Shown here: piece after piece, positions 40,901-49,711 of the stretch | How positions within the stretch are numbered: position 1 is the stretch's first letter | How the letters are laid out: every line of letters starts with the position of its first letter | DNA from: Linanthus parryae | Taxonomy: Eukaryota; Streptophyta; Magnoliopsida; Ericales; Polemoniaceae | Length of the DNA: 64,000 bases | NCBI GenBank assembly: GCA_023055425.1 | Contig: JALGPY010000002.1 | Location: forward strand, 140,427,927 to 140,491,926 | Direction: 5' to 3' | Program-made: the position numbers and the translations under genes | The notes under the pieces: generated by a model | What the model saw: the letters and a program-made list of their open reading frames with translations, nothing else | The model's database searches: none | What the model was told of the DNA's origin: nothing

Positions 40901-43900
40901 TCATGTGGCCATTAAGGTCCAACATCGGATAGCAGCTACATGATTCAGAGCGAACCAAGGTAAGTCAAGCAACTGGAGCAAAGGTTTCGTCATAGTCAAT
41001 AACATACTACTGTGTGAAACCTCTAGCCACCAAGCGAGCCTTATATCTCTCAATGGAACCATCAGACCTAGTCTTGATCTTATACACCCATCTGCACCCT
41101 ACTGCAGTCTTACCAGGAGGTAATAAAACCAAGTGCCAAGTATGAGTTTGTGCAAGAGCATCCAACTCATCTTGCATAGCTTTTCGCCACATTAGGTCAA
41201 AGCTAATTTCCCGATAAGACTGTGGTCCATGATGCTGAACTACAGCAGAAGTGACATAATCTAAAAGGCGAACAGGCTGTCTGCGTTCTCTGCAGGGCCG
41301 GTCCAAGACACCAAGGGCCTAAAGCAATTAATAAAATTGAGGGCCCCATTTGAAAAAAAATTACACATAAAATAGTTTATTTTAGAAAAAAATATTATAA
41401 GACTTCCATTACTTTTGTTTAATATGTTACATTGATTTTTTAAATAATATATTAGGTTAATTTTAATTAATGTTCAATGACCGTACAACTCTTTGGGAAG
41501 TAAAAAACTAAAATGTTCACATATGTCATCAAGATTCGAACTTGGGTCATACTAATATACAATTAAGTTAATATTGTTAGAGATATTACCATATTAGAAG
41601 ATTATTGTTAGGAATTAGTCATTCGCATTATTATGTTTCTAGTTTAGATTATTCTGTTACCTAGTTTAGTTGTTACCTAACTCAGTTTATTTCCTTGTTG
41701 ACCAAGCATATATATAGGCTCTTGTAATACCTATGTTATTACGAATCACATGCAATACAATGCATTCTCTCAGTCTATCATGGCATCAGAACATCTACAC
41801 TCCTGGTGACCTACAATTATTCGGCGCCACTACTAATCGCCTGTCGGACCACAATTTTTTTTCCAGCAACGGCGACTACATACAGCAGTTGCTCTTGTTT
41901 CAACCCATCAGATTTTCGCCGCTGCCACCAATTGCTGCATCCACACCGCACGGCCGGAGAACGTCGTCGTCTTCTACATCACCAAGATCCACTGTTCACG
42001 AGTACTGTTCACAGTACTGTCACGAGGACTGTTCACGAGTACTGTTCACGGAATCCGAAAAAAAATAATCCTTCTCCGCCGCAAGACATGTTGTCCCTTA
42101 TGCCCAGCCTTGCCTCGTTCGTCGCCTCTTCTCGAGGAGATACAGCACCAAGGCGCCGCTGCATTCGTCTATGTTTGTTACCACAAATATCTTCTGCCCT
42201 TTCCCCTTTGCAGTTCCTACTCTTCGTTTGTCGTTGTCGTTGTCGTTGTTCGGCGGCCTTCTTTGGAGAAGGTCGTTCTCTGTTTCTTCATTAGTAAGGG
42301 TTAATTACTGATGAACCCCCAAGCTCTGGTCAACTGTCATTCACCCATCCTGAATCTTGATTGTTTCATATCGGGTCTTTAAGTTTCTACAAATTTTTGT
42401 TTTTCCCCTGGGATCCTACTATTTCTTATTTCCTCCTAAAGCTTCTTAATGTTTCATGTCCCCCTCCAGTTCTAAATATTTCAAATTAAGCCCCACCAGA
42501 TTCCTCTTTTCACTCTTTCCGACCTAACAAGTCATAAAATTGTTTTCTTCTTCTCCTCGACACAAACTGTCGTCAAACTTTATTTTTCTTCTTCTTGACA
42601 CAACCGGTCACAAAACTATTTTCTTCTTCTTCTCTCGACACAATATGTCATAAAACCTTTTTTCGTCTTTGTCCTCTTCTCGACACAATATGTCGCAAGA
42701 ATATTTATTCTTCTTCTTGACACAACCCTTTAGAAAAATCTCTTCTTCTGGACACGGGATGTCCTAAAATTATTTTCTTTTTCTTCTTCTTTTTCTCAAC
42801 CCAATATGTCGTAAAACAATTTCCATGTCTTCTTCTCAAACGCAGGCAAATCCGGCTCTTTATGTCCTCTTCTCAGCCGCCGGCAAACTCGGTCCTATCA
42901 CTCTCGAACGTCGGTTCAACGTCGTCAGCCCAGCGCGACAGCCACTGCTCTTTCCCACCAGCGGTCTTCCAACACCAGTCGCAACCTTATCCGCATATGG
43001 TCTTGCAAACTCAAAATTGATACATTGAGTTTGAGGAGGGATGTTAAAGAAAGATATTACCATATTAGTAGATTATTTTTAGGAATTAGTCATTGACATT
43101 ATTATGTTTCCTAGTTTACAATATTATGTTTCCTAGTTTAGTTGTTATCTAGTTCAGTTTATTTCCTTGTCAACCAAGTATTGGTTGCCAATATATAGGC
43201 TCTTGTAATAGCTTAGGTTATTACGAATCACATGCATTACAATTATTTCTCTCGGTTTATCAAATGTTGCATCAAGATATGTAATTAAGGTTACTAGAGC
43301 TCTCTTTCAAAAAAAAGTATAGTTAATAAAAACGAGATCTTGCCGAGCCGGGGGGCCTTAAGCGGCCGCCGCGGCTGCCTTACTATAGGGCCGGCCTTGG
43401 TTCTCTGGTCGACTAACGAACTGTAGTAGAAGTAAACTCATCTATGTCACTCTCAGGATATGAGGAGGCATCAACTGCAGAATCAGAAACCAAAATTGGA
43501 GCTCATGGAGCCGAAGCTGGAACAGTAACAGGAGCATGCAAAACATGAACAGGACCATGTGTAACCGAAGCAGGAACAGTAACATGCGAAGCGGAAACAT
43601 GATCATATGTAACTGGAGCAGGAGCAAGTAGATAACTTCATCAACAAAAGAATTTGGAGGAAGAGTCTGCAACGAAAATGAACTGTCTACTAAAGAATCG
43701 TCGAAGAATGGAACATAGGACGGATCTGTAAGACGAGGATGGTCAACAGTAGTGGAAGCATCCAAGGACGAAACTGCAGAGAACATCTGATGTTCCATAA
43801 AGACCATATTGCGAGATTCGAAGACGCTTCAAAACTGGATCCCAACATCGATATCCTTTATGTTCGATACCATATCCAAGAAAATAACACATTCTCGATC

Positions 43901-46900
43901 GGAGTTCCAACTTATTATGCTGATGTGGTTGATGAAGAACATAACAAACACTTCCACGAAGGGACGATTAATCAAGGGACCTACCATATAACTTTTTATA
44001 CGGAGTTATGTTCTTAAGAACAGGAGTAGGAACCCTATTAATGGTATAGACATGAGTTAAAGCAGCTTCCTCCCAAAAGTATTCTGGACATGAAGAAGAA
44101 AATAAGAGCGCGTGAATCGTATGGCGATGCTTGCGGTTTGCACGTCCATTTTGTTGACATGAATCGTGGGGCAGAGTGCCATGCTTGCGAATAGTAGTCA
44201 AGAACTCAGAAGACTTATACTCCGCCACATTATCAGACCGAAAAACTTTGATCGAACACGAGAACTATGTCTTGACCATAGTTGCAAAGTCAAAATAGAT
44301 CTAAGTCAACTTTAAGCATTCTTCATCTGAATATCCAAGTATATCGAGTAACGTCATCCACAAAGATAACAAAATATCTTGATCCACCCATCTTGGCATG
44401 AGGGGAAGGCCCCCAAACATTCGAATGAACCAGGTCAAAAGGTGCCGAGGAAGTTGTCGCACTACGCGGAAAAGGCAAAGCATGCTGCTTAGCAAACTGA
44501 CAAGGCACACAGTCAAGATGTTGAGCCTCGACCTACTTTACCACTGGAGACAAGGGAGCTAACACGGCCAATGGAAGCATGAACCAATCGCGAATGCCAC
44601 AAGTTAAGAGAAGATGATACCGGAAATGTGGCCGCACCGACTGAAGACGTCGATGGGATGTTGAGGCTTGTGAGTGGGAATAATCTTCAAACTTTACGAC
44701 CAATGCTAAGTTTCATTCCAGTTTAAGGATCCTGCACACGACACCCATGGAGGAAAGGACATCCAAAACCAATTCACATATCTGACCAACAGATAGCAAA
44801 TTGAGATGGAGATTAGGAACCAAAAATGTATCTGAAAGAGATAGATTATCTTGTGCAATGTGACCGATATGGGTAACACTCAAAGGTGTATTGTTAGCAC
44901 TATGAATAGCCGGAGCAGAAGATGTCTCATCAAGTGTAGAATCAAAGTCATATGATTACAGCTTGAGCCAAAATACCAAGCAATGTTATCTGAGATATCG
45001 GAGAGACAGGGGAAGATCTAGTCGAATCGCGAACAATATCAGCTATACGCTGAAGAAATCCAACATTTGATCATCTGACGAAAAAAATTGAGGTGCTGAA
45101 TTACCCGTTGAAGATTCAACAAAGCAGATTCTGACTGTAGGTCAGGGTGCTCGGGGTAGTTGGATAAGTAATGGTCCGACTGTTTCTGTCCACAATTTCG
45201 ACACATACGAACAGGACAATGCAGCAGTTTATGTCCAGGGGCATGATGATATAAGCACAAAATAGTACCACAAGCGAGAATGCTATAATGAAACAAGATC
45301 GAAGGACGAGAGTTGGAGTCGAAACAGGATCTCAAGAACACATGAGATCCAAATAAAATTCGACAAAGCAACCAAAATAACCAAGAAGACGTACCATATT
45401 GAGAGAATTTGGCCAAACGGAACCCGTAATCGGATTTAGAGGGTCAAAAAACTTGGGATTTGAGGTGTTCCAATTCCAATCCGGAGAGAAAACAGCCAAA
45501 ATAACGTAATCAATGCTCGCTGACTGAAATAGAACGGATTTGGAACAATACAGAAGCTGGAAAACGGCTGGAACAGGGCTGGAATGAGCTGGCGGCTAAG
45601 ATCCGAAGCCGAATTCGGGAGGCAGCTCAACTAACCCACACGGACGCTCACGTGAGTAGCGACTAAAAAACCGAAGCCGCGTGTGAGCCGTACGCGCGCT
45701 GAGACTTGTTGGAGCGTGGAGGCAGTGATGACGACGTTCGAGTGGCGCGTACGGGTGCGTGGAAGGCTGGTTAGCCACGAAATTTCGGTGGTCGATTCGG
45801 ATTTTGATTCCGAGTCGATTGGCACGGGTGGTGGAGTTGTTCGATGATCGAAGGATGAACAAATCAATCCAGTCCATGGTCGTGTCCTCTTAGACAAAGA
45901 ACGAAACAAGAATATGAATCAAAGATCTGGAAAGAAAAAATAAAATGAAGAACTGAAATCCTAGGAACGTGTCACCTCTGATACCATGTTATGTAAACTG
46001 AGAGAAGTAGAATAATCCTGTATTTAACTTAAATTGGGAATAGTATGTGATCGCTATAAATAGACTATACATCAAAAGGATAAAAAGATCTATACAAGGA
46101 AGATCAACCATCTAATATCAAAACATATGTCATAACACATCTATCTGCAACACTTTGAGCCAAATACAAAAAGTATGACAACAAACTCTTGCTCCAACAA
46201 TAAAGAATAATTTAAACGTGGACAGTTACAGAGTATCGAGAAACCCATGAAATAAAATAAAAGAGTTCCCTGGAATAGCGAAATTAGGAGAGCACATTGT
46301 AAATAAACAAACCAAAAACGCATATTATTTTCTTCATTTATGCTCTCTCCTTTAGCACTATATGCCGAACCGAATCATGTGTTTGTGAAGGACGGTTTCT
46401 GATGCATCTACACACTTTTTTAGGAATGAAAAGGGAATCAGCTATTTGTGTCTGATGTTACATAAAATCTATCTTAAAAATCTTATTTTTGTCAAATCAA
46501 AATTGTTTACTTGGGCATTTGGAGAAGACAAATAAAACTTATCTGAGCTGTTTATTTTCTCTCCATATCCATATTCATAGTCATCCAATTTCATTCATCT
46601 TCAACAGAAACATATTGTCTCCCGGTTCTAACATTCAACCCTGACGAGACAATGCCTAATCAGATTCTTTTATCTCTAATTCAAACACCCCCAAACAGGT
46701 CCTTAAGCTAATTCATCACAAACTCAATTCATACAAACCCACACCCGCTTGAGCTATTAACCAACAATTACAGTCCATCTACACCCAAATGCATAAGCAA
46801 GCCATTTGAGCTAGAAATCAACAATACCACATATATACATACACACAACTATGAACTGGGTTAAAAGGGCATTCACATACCAAGGACCCCAGCGTTCCGG

Positions 46901-47266
46901 GGGAGTCGATATCTCCGCTGGCATGCGACTCGTCATCTCCGAAAACAGAGTTTGCTGTAGTTTATGGGTATCACCCATGAAAGCTTCGGCATAGGAGTTT
47001 TCTTGGGAAAGGTAATCGATGAAATCAGGATCGCTTGTGTTGCGCATCCAATGGTATTGGTCTTCCCAGGTCCGTCCATGAACGGAGAAAGTAAAAGGGA
47101 CTTTCTTGGGCGAAGGTGGGGTTAGGGTTTGGAAGGGTTTTACGGTGGCCTGACCTCTTCTGCAAAATGTAGAGAAGAGGGAAGAAAAAGAAGATGGCAC
47201 TTGTCTGTATGAGTGGAAAGTTAAGCGTTTGGTGATTGATCGGAGGTTCAGAAGAGTGGAAGCCAT
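19930..47266 (-). CDS. Prolyl oligopeptidase-family serine peptidase (S9, oligopeptidase B-like), organelle-targeted
   Basis: Eleven exons on the complement: 46881-47266, 36033-36196, 33932-34154, 33704-33848, 33412-33618, 29708-29842, 28762-28890, 22487-22908, 21658-21874, 20262-20455 and 19930-20140. Phases agree throughout; the total is 2433 nt and 810 residues. The N-terminus is rich in Ser and Arg with no early acidic residue, as in plastid or mitochondrial transit peptides. Conserved stretches include [18 protein letters not shown] and GYGAYG (572-577). The catalytic triad is Ser653 in GHSAGG, Asp739 in HDSR and His776 in SGGHFGEGG. The closest family member I recognise is the Arabidopsis prolyl oligopeptidase-like protein At1g69020 (about 760 aa). 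These enzymes cleave short peptides, probably degraded transit peptides, in organelles (inferred). Introns 1, 5 and 7 are enlarged by retrotransposons. Introns 3 and 4 lack a GT donor (GC and GA), so the gene may be impaired or use rare splice sites. Confidence 0.9.
21880..22220. repeat. About 172 bp tandem duplication in intron 8
   Basis: The block beginning CCAAAAGTTTGCAAGTCAGG occurs at 21882 and again at 22054. Both copies end in TTTTTACTGATCCAA. They differ by about ten substitutions and small gaps. The duplicated unit starts just beside the exon 9 acceptor but does not duplicate it. Confidence 0.9.
23992..24188 (-). repeat. 3' LTR of copia B
   Basis: In minus orientation it starts TGTTAAGTAATGAG. 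It is 195/197 identical to the copy at 27911-28107. Confidence 0.93.
24196..24588 (-). pseudogene. copia B RNase H, C-terminal part
   Basis: The frame contains [39 protein letters not shown] and [16 protein letters not shown], typical of plant copia RNase H, and ends shortly before the polypurine tract. The upstream [16 protein letters not shown] part lies in the adjoining sequence (about 24590-24700) after a further frameshift near 24710. Confidence 0.88.
24930..25943 (-). pseudogene. copia B reverse transcriptase
   Basis: It contains [49 protein letters not shown] and the catalytic YVDDIVVTG. The frame ends near residue 337 at GMLGL; one extra G in a G run there shifts the frame before the expected CKPADSPI continuation. 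The catalytic core is otherwise well preserved, fitting the young LTRs. Confidence 0.9.
25944..26690 (-). pseudogene. copia B integrase core, N-terminally truncated
   Basis: It begins within the rve core: [17 protein letters not shown] includes the second catalytic Asp (SDNG). It continues through [17 protein letters not shown], which supplies the catalytic Glu, to the plant-copia segment [20 protein letters not shown]. The first catalytic Asp is lost in the deletion. The frame ends at a TAA (25944-25946) that separates it from reverse transcriptase, which normally continues in the same polyprotein. Confidence 0.85.
26567..27409 (-). pseudogene. copia B gag, truncated by deletion
   Basis: The frame starts [11 protein letters not shown] and contains the copia gag core: [17 protein letters not shown], a [12 protein letters not shown] segment (UBN2-type region) and [18 protein letters not shown]. 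After about residue 235 it reads straight into sequence that belongs, in another frame, to the integrase core. The zinc knuckle, protease and GAG-pre-integrase domain are absent. Gag normally forms the virus-like particle in the cytoplasm; this copy could not supply its own protease. Confidence 0.85.
27911..28107 (-). repeat. 5' LTR of copia B
   Basis: It is adjacent to the initiator-tRNA primer site at 27898-27910 and carries the TATA-like stretch TTTATTTATAC near its middle. The two differences from the 3' LTR indicate recent insertion. Confidence 0.93.
30533..31745 (+). mobile_element. TRIM-like miniature LTR element (TRIM1)
   Basis: Direct terminal repeats of about 122 bp lie at 30533-30654 and 31625-31745 and differ at about three positions. 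They are flanked by AAAAG (30528-30532 and 31746-31750). The primer site TGGTATCAGAGCGG (30655-30668) immediately follows the first repeat, and a G-rich tract (TTGCGGGGACG) precedes the second. The 970 bp interior is GC-rich and Ser/Pro-coding in several frames but has no gag or pol homology. It lies in intron 5 of the peptidase gene, antisense to it. Confidence 0.92.
32000..32518 (+). mobile_element. Compact TRIM element (TRIM2)
   Basis: LTRs at 32000-32144 and 32362-32518 both start TGTAATATCCC and end GTCGTTACA. They flank an interior of only 217 bp with a primer site TGGTATCAGGGCC (about 32147-32159) and a tract AAGGTGGGGTGAT before the 3' LTR. A perfect ACGGC duplication (31995-31999 and 32519-32523) bounds the element. 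The first LTR lacks about 12 bp present in the second. No reading frame is meaningful. It is in intron 5 of the peptidase gene, antisense to it. Confidence 0.93.
35190..35353. mobile_element. Short foldback MITE
   Basis: GAGTGTGTTTGGATGAGGTA at the left end is mirrored by TGTCATCGAAACACACTC at the right end. Almost the whole 164 bp is an inverted repeat (ATTATCGATTATGAG against CTCATAATCCAATAAT). The target duplication is not clear. It lies in intron 2 of the peptidase gene. Confidence 0.75.
36436..39726 (+). mobile_element. Ac-like hAT transposon inserted in the copia A 3' LTR
   Basis: The ends read TAGAGCTGCATTTCGG on the left and TTCGGTAGAACCG...AAGCTA on the right, imperfectly inverted. 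Each end carries about 200 bp packed with CCGGTTC/GAACCGG motifs, the kind of subterminal repeats that hAT transposases bind. A broken transposase gene lies between. The split of the LTR into two matching halves fixes the insertion site within a few bases. I cannot see a convincing 8 bp target duplication. Confidence 0.85.
37172..39200 (+). pseudogene. hAT transposase (BED zinc finger, RNase H-like core, dimerisation domain), dead
   Basis: A BED finger part (CNHCKKSF) lies in the first frame, 37172-37504. The core follows in 37479-37829 ([13 protein letters not shown]) and 37929-38141 (VDNAS-like TFDNASACD). A long frame at 38071-38985 includes [22 protein letters not shown] and the start of the hAT dimerisation region ([11 protein letters not shown]). 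It ends in 38967-39200 ([18 protein letters not shown]). These are joined only by frameshifts. Two in-frame stops (37827-37829 TGA and about 37866-37868 TAG) lie where the family has Trp, as expected from G-to-A decay of methylated DNA. It cannot encode active transposase. Confidence 0.9.
39830..41292 (-). pseudogene. copia A reverse transcriptase and RNase H remains
   Basis: RT pieces: [18 protein letters not shown] and [20 protein letters not shown] (about 41007-41230), then [18 protein letters not shown] (about 40743-40860). RNase H pieces: [20 protein letters not shown] (about 40190-40250), [16 protein letters not shown], and [20 protein letters not shown] near 39950-40010. Stops and frameshifts separate every piece. 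The upstream boundary at 41292 is where the 41293-43399 hAT element inserted between integrase and RT. Confidence 0.88.
41575..43262 (+). mobile_element. Non-autonomous small LTR element (TRIM/LARD-like, TRIM3) inside the hAT
   Basis: LTRs at 41575-41780 and 43042-43262 share TATTACCATATTAG, AGTTTATTTCCTTG and TTACGAATCACATGCA. The primer site is a decayed TGGCATCAGAAC right after the first LTR, and a tract TTTGAGGAGGGA precedes the second. Flanks AATAT (41570-41574) and AATGT (43263-43267) are a 5 bp duplication with one change. The interior (1.26 kb) has no gag or pol. It carries a CT-rich leader, a block of hairpin-like repeats and a short Ser/Pro-rich stretch. Confidence 0.88.
42558..42811 (+). 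repeat. Seven hairpin-like 15-mer repeats, 32-47 bp apart
   Basis: Units start at 42558, 42596, 42636, 42681, 42718, 42750 and 42797. The common form is CGACA-CAATA-TGTCG, each in a TTCTTCTTCT context. Variants TGACA..GGTCA and GGACA..TGTCC keep most of the stem pairing with different bases. The 42718 unit is degenerate. Confidence 0.75.
43408..44540 (-). pseudogene. copia A integrase remains
   Basis: From about 44508 the minus strand reads [34 protein letters not shown] and [14 protein letters not shown], the start of the rve core with its first Asp residues. Near 44220-43970 it reads [22 protein letters not shown] and a degenerate [12 protein letters not shown]. Several stops and shifts interrupt it. 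The stretch 43408-43960 corresponds to the variable linker between integrase and RT. Confidence 0.82.
44541..45986 (-). pseudogene. copia A leader, gag and protease region, degenerate
   Basis: It lies between the primer site (about 45976-45986) and the integrase. Only fragments are readable, the clearest being a zinc-knuckle-like [17 protein letters not shown] near 45200-45260. Position and context, more than sequence, identify this as gag and protease. Confidence 0.6.
45987..46137 (-). repeat. 5' LTR of copia A
   Basis: It is intact at 151 bp and aligns with both halves of the split 3' LTR, with roughly 15-20% differences by eye. Confidence 0.88.
46143..46880. other. Intron 1 sequence between copia A and exon 1 of the peptidase gene
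   Basis: AT-rich, with no recognisable coding or mobile element signature. It ends at the exon 1 donor GTATGTG (46880 downward on the minus strand). Confidence 0.6.
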
Positions 47267-47392
47267 GGGAGTGGAGAAGCTTCAGCAAACGGCTTTATTC
47301 GCTCTAGACTTCTAGTAATTGAAGAAAGAAAGTTCAAACTTCAAACTCAAATAACGAAATCTACCAAAAAAGTGTTTAGCAAAAGTTCATGA

Positions 47393-47480
47393 GGTAAAAG
47401 ACATTTTCACCCCTCGAGTTTGACACAAAGGCACTTTCACCTTTCTTGTTTGGGAAATGACATCAGTCACCAACAAACTT
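47393..47480. mobile_element. Half copy of the 7262-7591 Mutator-like MITE
   Basis: AGGTAAAAGACATTTTCACC and TTTGGGAAATGAC match the left half of the element at 7262, in the same order and spacing. No right end follows. It lies about 130 bp upstream of the peptidase start codon, so it is in or near that gene's promoter. Confidence 0.75.
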
Positions 47481-48303
47481 TGGACTTCAAAAACAGTGGC
47501 GATATGTACTTTCATAAACTTCAAATTTTAACGCATTTGATTAGGGTTTCACTTTAGACTTTGATTTAAAGTCGGTTTAACTTTCAGTTCCTATAATTAT
47601 TTATTTGAGATTTAAATTAAATACTATCTTCGGTTCGCCAGCTTCTTCGTACTTCTCATTTCTGGATTGTAGATATCTTAAATTGTGATACCATCGACAA
47701 GCCACGTGGTACTCCGGATAAAGGACGCGTCTGCAGCTGTTGTGCTCCGCATCGCATCGAAATGCATTCCTAGGCGTTTGCCAAGGAATTCGAGGCAGGG
47801 TCCTTCGCATATGCGCCTCATGCTAACGGGACTCGGGGGTGCGAGTGGCTTGGAGGATAGAGTAAAGTATGGCGTGTGCGAGATGCCGATCTCGCATGAG
47901 ACCTTTGTATTTTATTAGGAGACCTGGAAATGGACTGTCACGTCCCTGAAGTCGTGGACCACGATCCCTACATATACGGGTCGTGAGCCGCTCAATTAGG
48001 CGGATGTTAAGGCCACGAGATGTTCGATTACCGTCGTGCGTACTCACCAACGTTCGTCTAATGGAATGTATATAAAGGATATGTATCATCCATAACGAAC
48101 ACACGAAGAGAGAGCCACATAAGACACAACAACCGAACATAGCTACAACAGCTACCACACTCAGCTCATCCATCACTGTCTCACATTTGGATTAACATAT
48201 GTTGTCTTGCTCTTACCCTGAACCAGATCTAATATTCGGTCCCCAAACAGGTTAACCAGGTATCGTTTGTTTTGTTCTTATACTTGCAGGAACACGGAGG
48301 AAC

Positions 48304-49711
48304 TGTAGGGTTTCGATCATGGATACGCAGCGAAATAAACAATAATATATCCATTTAATACCCTCCAAGGATCACAGGAAGAGAATTCATAACGATAGTA
48401 AAGGATTCGTGTCATGTACCTTGTAAGTCTTCTTTGATGACTTCAAAAGCGAAAAGTATCACGTCTCTACGGTTGATCCACGCCTAGGATTGTGATCTAG
48501 ATCCTCCAATCTCCTTGTGCTAGCTAGGAAGAATGGAAGAGGAAGAAGAAATCACGCAACGGAGCACCAAAAGAGATGGGGGCCTCTCTTCTTTGGCCGA
48601 CGGGTAAGGGCGAACAAGGGGGTCGGGCGGCCCTCTTTGTCTTGCTCTCCCCTTGCTTTTCTCCTACTCAACTTATGTTATGAGCATTAGTATGTAGGGA
48701 AGGAAGCTAGGATCATCCTTTATATGGTCCAACAACTCATTGTTACTACATAAAGGCCCTCTCCTAATCCTACTCAAGTTCAGATTAGCCCAACTTGCAT
48801 ATTAGTCCTACTAAGTTAGCAAGTTGTTGCGATTTGATTCTTCTAATTAATTAATCATATTAATTATTTCCCAAGTCTAGTTCAATGCATACGGCGTGTG
48901 GCGCCATAGGTTTCTACTTAGTTGGTAGTAACTATTTACTAATATGGAGCGGTCTCTAGCAAGGCATCCATACTACCCAACTAATAGAAATAGTCATCCG
49001 ACAAACCTTGTGCAAGTATTGTCTCATCCCTCTGTCTCAATATCCGGATTAGACACGAGACATACAATTCACACTCGTATATCCAATCCATAAATCCTCG
49101 ATCCTGGGAATAGCCTTATTCGTGCAAATAACATCAATACCCCATATTGATTTATTTGAGTCTGGCCAGACATTCTATAGGCACTATCCCTCGAGTGGCC
49201 AAGGATATTTGCTCCCGTTATGTGGGAGGGACAAATTATATCTATATCACTACGATATCTAAGCTTGCTTCCTATTGTGTCCGATACGCGCCTTTATGAA
49301 TACTCAGTCATGGTGTAGCGTTTGACGCTACCAAAACACAATATTCCACAACTAGAAGATCTAGTGACTTCAAGTCTAATGATGACAATACTCTTGTCAC
49401 CGCGAGAAGCACTTGTGACTTTACATAACATGTATGTAGCCTTCTCGGAGATGGTTCAATCCAGTATGCCATTACTCCTAATGCATACCCATGTGTTGGA
49501 TCATGATATCTCAATATCAATCCGACCCCATAATAGTCTGTAGATGATTGTTCTGTTAATCAGTATAATGAACTAGGGATATTGAAGATAAACAACACAA
49601 TTGTAAATCTAAGAAATTTATTATATTAAATATCTCAATAAATAATACAATGAATATTCTAGCCAGTTGTTCATACTAAACTAGATTCCCTGTAGGGCAC
49701 CTATTCCAACA
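48304..49711 (-). mobile_element. Solo LTR, 1408 bp, copia-like
   Basis: In minus orientation it starts TGTTGGAATAGGTGCCCTA and ends GAAACCCTACA. It is flanked by an identical GGAAC (48299-48303 and 49712-49716). It is the same family as 54993-56375, in the opposite orientation. No internal region is left, so it arose by recombination between two LTRs. Confidence 0.93.

Larger units (their letters stand above)
41293..43399. mobile_element. Non-autonomous hAT element with exact 8 bp target duplication
   Basis: It begins CAGGGCCGGTCC and ends GGGCCGGCCTTG (inverted match CAAGGCCGGCCC). The flanking 8-mers are identical: GTTCTCTG at 41285-41292 and 43400-43407. Outside the nested LTR element (41575-43262) only about 420 bp belong to it. 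It has no transposase and sits in the integrase-RT junction of copia A. Confidence 0.9.
36339..46137 (-). mobile_element. Ty1/copia element A, host of nested insertions
   Basis: The 5' LTR (minus orientation) is 45987-46137, 151 bp, TGTTATG...CATAACA, followed by the primer site TGGTATCAGAG. The 3' LTR is split: 36339-36435 and 39727-39780 match its two halves, with a hAT element between. The whole is bounded by an identical CATCT (36334-36338 and 46138-46142). Removing the two hAT insertions leaves about 4.4 kb, the normal size for a complete copia. It occupies intron 1 of the peptidase gene in the gene's orientation. All its frames are heavily broken, so it is much older than copia B. Confidence 0.93.
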
